From Streptomyces microflavus (GTDB taxonomy: Bacteria; Actinomycetota; Actinomycetes; Streptomycetales; Streptomycetaceae): a stretch of 64,000 nt of DNA. Both the position numbers and the translations under genes were made by a program. Below the pieces are notes generated by a model that made no database searches, was not told where the DNA came from, and saw nothing but the letters and a program-made list of their open reading frames with translations. Location of the stretch: positions 758,710 through 822,709 of the forward strand of contig NZ_BMUG01000001.1 in NCBI RefSeq assembly GCF_014650075.1. Reading direction: 5' to 3'. This document shows, piece by piece, positions 61,805 through 64,000 of the stretch (position 1 is the stretch's first letter; the number at the start of each line of letters is the position of its first letter).

Positions 61805-64000
61805 TACGGACCTCCAAAGATCGACACCCAAGATCTCCTTTGGGTCAGTTCGTTAAATCTTTCCAGTTTTTCTACTGGGATTGCAAACTCCAGTCTTACG
61901 GCACCGTTGGGGCCGTTTCTGTCGTGAACCTTTACATGTTCAGCAAATTCCGAGAGGAATGATTGATTCATATCATACCTAACCATGCCCTTGGCGAAAT
62001 TCACGCCGCTGGGTCCCACGTACTCGGCTGCCACCGCGTACTCGCCGAAATATATCTTCCCGTCTGAAATGATACCTCCGCCTATGTCGACCCCCGGCTG
62101 ATGATTCGCGGGGTTGGGTCCGTAGTCGAGCTCGCGTTGTGCGTCTGCCCCCTTCGGGGTCCGGTAAATCGGAATCGGATCCTGGCATCCATCCGGCGCG
62201 AGACCAAGGCGATCTGTCAGGAATGTGGGGTTGAATACATAGGTGGTCGGATTTGGTGCAGGGGTAAGGCCTAGAGGGTCAGGAGTGAGATAGCGGGCAG
62301 TTTCGGGGTCGTAGGTCCGAAAATAGTTATGATGAAGGCCGGATTCCGGGTCGAAATACTGGCCAGGGAAACGGAGGGGAGTGTAGCTGGTGCTGTCGGC
62401 GCCCCAGGCGGTGGTGCCCCAAAGTGTCGAGCGAGTGTGCCAGGCAATGTTGCCACTTTCGTCGATCAGCCCAGTGGGCGTGCCGACGAGATCGGTGGTA
62501 ATGGCGAAAATGCGGCTGTCGATTTCGGATTGACAGGTGCTGGATGTCGCCGAAATGCGTTCGGTCTGAATGATCGGATGAAAACCGTCATGGTCCCAGG
62601 TCAGTGACACTGGGGCAGGTAGCTGAGCTGATCTCGTCGTTTGCTCGCAGAGTGTGTTCCCATCCCACGTAAAGTCGGTATGGTCCCCGAGATCAACACC
62701 ATCGAGATTCACGCACTTTTTGGTTATGCGGCGGCCGAGCGGGTCATAGGCATAGCTCCATCGAGCACCGTCCGGTGTTATTATCGCGGTGAGCCGACTC
62801 TCTGCATCCCATTGGTACCGCCAGGTGTCCGGCTTCCGTGAGAGGCGGGCCCGCTGGCGGAGGGTTATGCGGCCAAGCGTGTCGTGTTCGTAGCGGACGT
62901 TGCCTGCGCGGGTGATTGTCGTGCCGATGTAGGAGCGGCTGCCAACGGCTTCCTGGCGGGGGTGGGAAGCGGGCCAGGAGGCTTCTGCCTGGTTGCCTGC
63001 GGCGTCGTAGGCATAGCGCTCCGTCCAATTCGTCGCGTGGACAGCGGTGACGCGGCCTGCTGCGTCCAGGTCGAAGCTCCTGGTGCCGGCGAGCTGGTCG
63101 GTGAGGGCGGTCAGGCTCCCGTCCGGGCGGTAGGTGTAGTCGCGGCGTTGGATGCTGCGGCCCGCGCCGGTGACCTGCTGGGTGGTGAGGCGCCCCATCG
63201 TGTCGAACTGCGATGCGATGGTGAGGTGGTCGCCCAGGTGGCGGGCCACTTCTCTTCCCGCCGCGTTGTGCTCGAACGTGAGCGTGCGGCCGGAGGTGGT
63301 GAGCGAGGTGCGGCGGCCGGCTGCGTCATAGGCCCACGTGCTGGCTGCCTTGCTGGGGGTGGTGCGGCCGGTGCGGCGACCGAGGGCGTCGTGGGCGTAG
63401 GACACGGTCCGACCGTTGACGGTCTCCGACTTGAGGCGGCCGTACTGGTCGCGGAGCCAGGTGATGGTCGCGTCAGCGTTGACCGCTTCGGCCAGCTGGT
63501 CGGTCAGGTCGTACGCGAAGGTGGTGACGGAGCCGGCCGCGTCCTTGCGGACGATGCGGTCGAGGGCGTCCCGCTCGTAATGGGTGGTCTGGCCCAGGGC
63601 GTCCGTGCGGGCTGTGAGTCTGCCGACCGGGTCGCGTTCGTAGGCGAGTGTCCGGTCATCGAAGTCCGTCTCGGATATGAGGCGACCAGCAGGGTCGTAG
63701 GCGTAGTTCCAGGTCAGACCCTGGGGGTTGAGTACCTGGGTGAGGCGGAGTTCATGGTCGTGGGCGAACTCGTAGCGCACTCCGTCAGGACCGGTACGGG
63801 CTGTCATGACGTCGAAGTGTGTGTACTCGAAGCGGGATATGGATCCCATGGCGTCGGTGTGGGTGAGGCAGTTGCCTTCGCCGTCATACGTCCACGACTG
63901 GGTGGAGCCATCGGCGTCTGTGCGCCGAGCCGGCTTGCCCTCCGGAGTCCAGTCGAGCCGGGTGACCGCACCGAGCGGGTCGGTGAGGGCGACCGGGCGA
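61804..64000 (-). CDS. Rhs/YD-repeat polymorphic toxin (5' part beyond window)
   Basis: Last 732 residues of a large surface protein; the gene runs off the right edge. Many YD repeats (YAYDPAGRLISET, YAYDPLGRR) lead to the Rhs core (YFDPESGLHHNYFRTYDPET, YLTPDPLGL). The final ~130 residues (from PIPIYRTPKGADAQ to VSIFGGP) are the variable toxin: YFGEYAVAAEYVG and RLEFAIPVEKLE resemble ADP-ribosyltransferase-like toxins but no family is certain. GC falls to about 45% over 61801-61980. The coupled gene at 61547 is the immunity candidate. Confidence 0.9.
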   Translation of the reverse strand, partial: RPVALTDPLGAVTRLDWTPEGKPARRTDADGSTQSWTYDGEGNCLTHTDAMGSISRFEYTHFDVMTARTGPDGVRYEFAHDHELRLTQVLNPQGLTWNYAYDPAGRLISETDFDDRTLAYERDPVGRLTARTDALGQTTHYERDALDRIVRKDAAGSVTTFAYDLTDQLAEAVNADATITWLRDQYGRLKSETVNGRTVSYAHDALGRRTGRTTPSKAASTWAYDAAGRRTSLTTSGRTLTFEHNAAGREVARHLGDHLTIASQFDTMGRLTTQQVTGAGRSIQRRDYTYRPDGSLTALTDQLAGTRSFDLDAAGRVTAVHATNWTERYAYDAAGNQAEASWPASHPRQEAVGSRSYIGTTITRAGNVRYEHDTLGRITLRQRARLSRKPDTWRYQWDAESRLTAIITPDGARWSYAYDPLGRRITKKCVNLDGVDLGDHTDFTWDGNTLCEQTTRSAQLPAPVSLTWDHDGFHPIIQTERISATSSTCQSEIDSRIFAITTDLVGTPTGLIDESGNIAWHTRSTLWGTTAWGADSTSYTPLRFPGQYFDPESGLHHNYFRTYDPETARYLTPDPLGLTPAPNPTTYVFNPTFLTDRLGLAPDGCQDPIPIYRTPKGADAQRELDYGPNPANHQPGVDIGGGIISDGKIYFGEYAVAAEYVGPSGVNFAKGMVRYDMNQSFLSEFAEHVKVHDRNGPNGAVRLEFAIPVEKLERFNELTQRRSWVSIFGGP

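Overview
The window is about 70% GC throughout. Gene starts are often GTG, and most genes have GGAGG-type ribosome binding sites. The gene set (BldB-age Ter proteins, DUF4429/SHOCT, DUF1023 hydrolases, two-component pairs, P450 with ferredoxin, secreted SapB-like small proteins and an Rhs protein) points to chromosomal DNA of a Streptomyces or close relative. The species is an inference. I recognise about 60 protein genes, one tRNA-Val(UAC) and one cobalamin riboswitch. I see no insertion sequence, prophage or CRISPR array.

Layout. 1-12.9 kb: a cut-off serine hydrolase, a MerR regulator with an aldo/keto reductase, an acyltransferase coupled to a DUF1023 hydrolase, a NarL-type two-component pair, a DUF4429/SHOCT protein, a second DUF1023 hydrolase, and a divergent TetR regulator and drug exporter with a clear operator and a probably leaderless exporter mRNA. 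12.9-17.2 kb: aceE, DUF3052 and ahpE, the same grouping as in Mycobacterium. 17.3-30 kb: a Ter stress block (two TerD, TerC-like, TerA-like, an unusual Pro-rich TerD) next to the Ter-linked biosynthetic genes (HpcH/HpaI aldolase, a fused PRTase-TRSP-StiP-PELOTA protein, HAD phosphatase), then a methyltransferase, a zinc ribbon protein, a coiled-coil membrane protein and a DUF4097 lipoprotein.

30-49 kb: tRNA-Val, then a mosaic of small conserved actinobacterial genes, including a DksA-type zinc finger, DUF1254/1214, DUF2277, VTT/DedA, Cu/Zn superoxide dismutase, DoxX behind an iron-box-like promoter, PhoD phosphatase, secreted HNH nuclease, FetB, HAD, a peptidoglycan-binding protein, an MFS pump with a winged-helix tail, GNAT, a serpin and a GT87-PAP2 fusion. 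49-61 kb: a divergent P450/thiolase pair and a divergent metallo-beta-lactamase/aldehyde dehydrogenase-ferredoxin pair carrying similar KstR-like sites. Between them lies a five-gene B12-riboswitch operon: two cell-surface proteins, EcfT, a double EcfA and an S component, best read as a cobalamin importer.

61-64 kb: the 3' part of an Rhs/YD-repeat polymorphic toxin gene whose C-terminal toxin module falls to about 45% GC. It is followed with a one-base overlap by an S1/OB-like small gene, the likely immunity gene, and then by another small gene. The most promising under-described systems are the Ter biosynthetic block with its four-domain fusion, the B12-riboswitch ECF operon with two unusual surface proteins, and the Rhs toxin with its immunity candidate.
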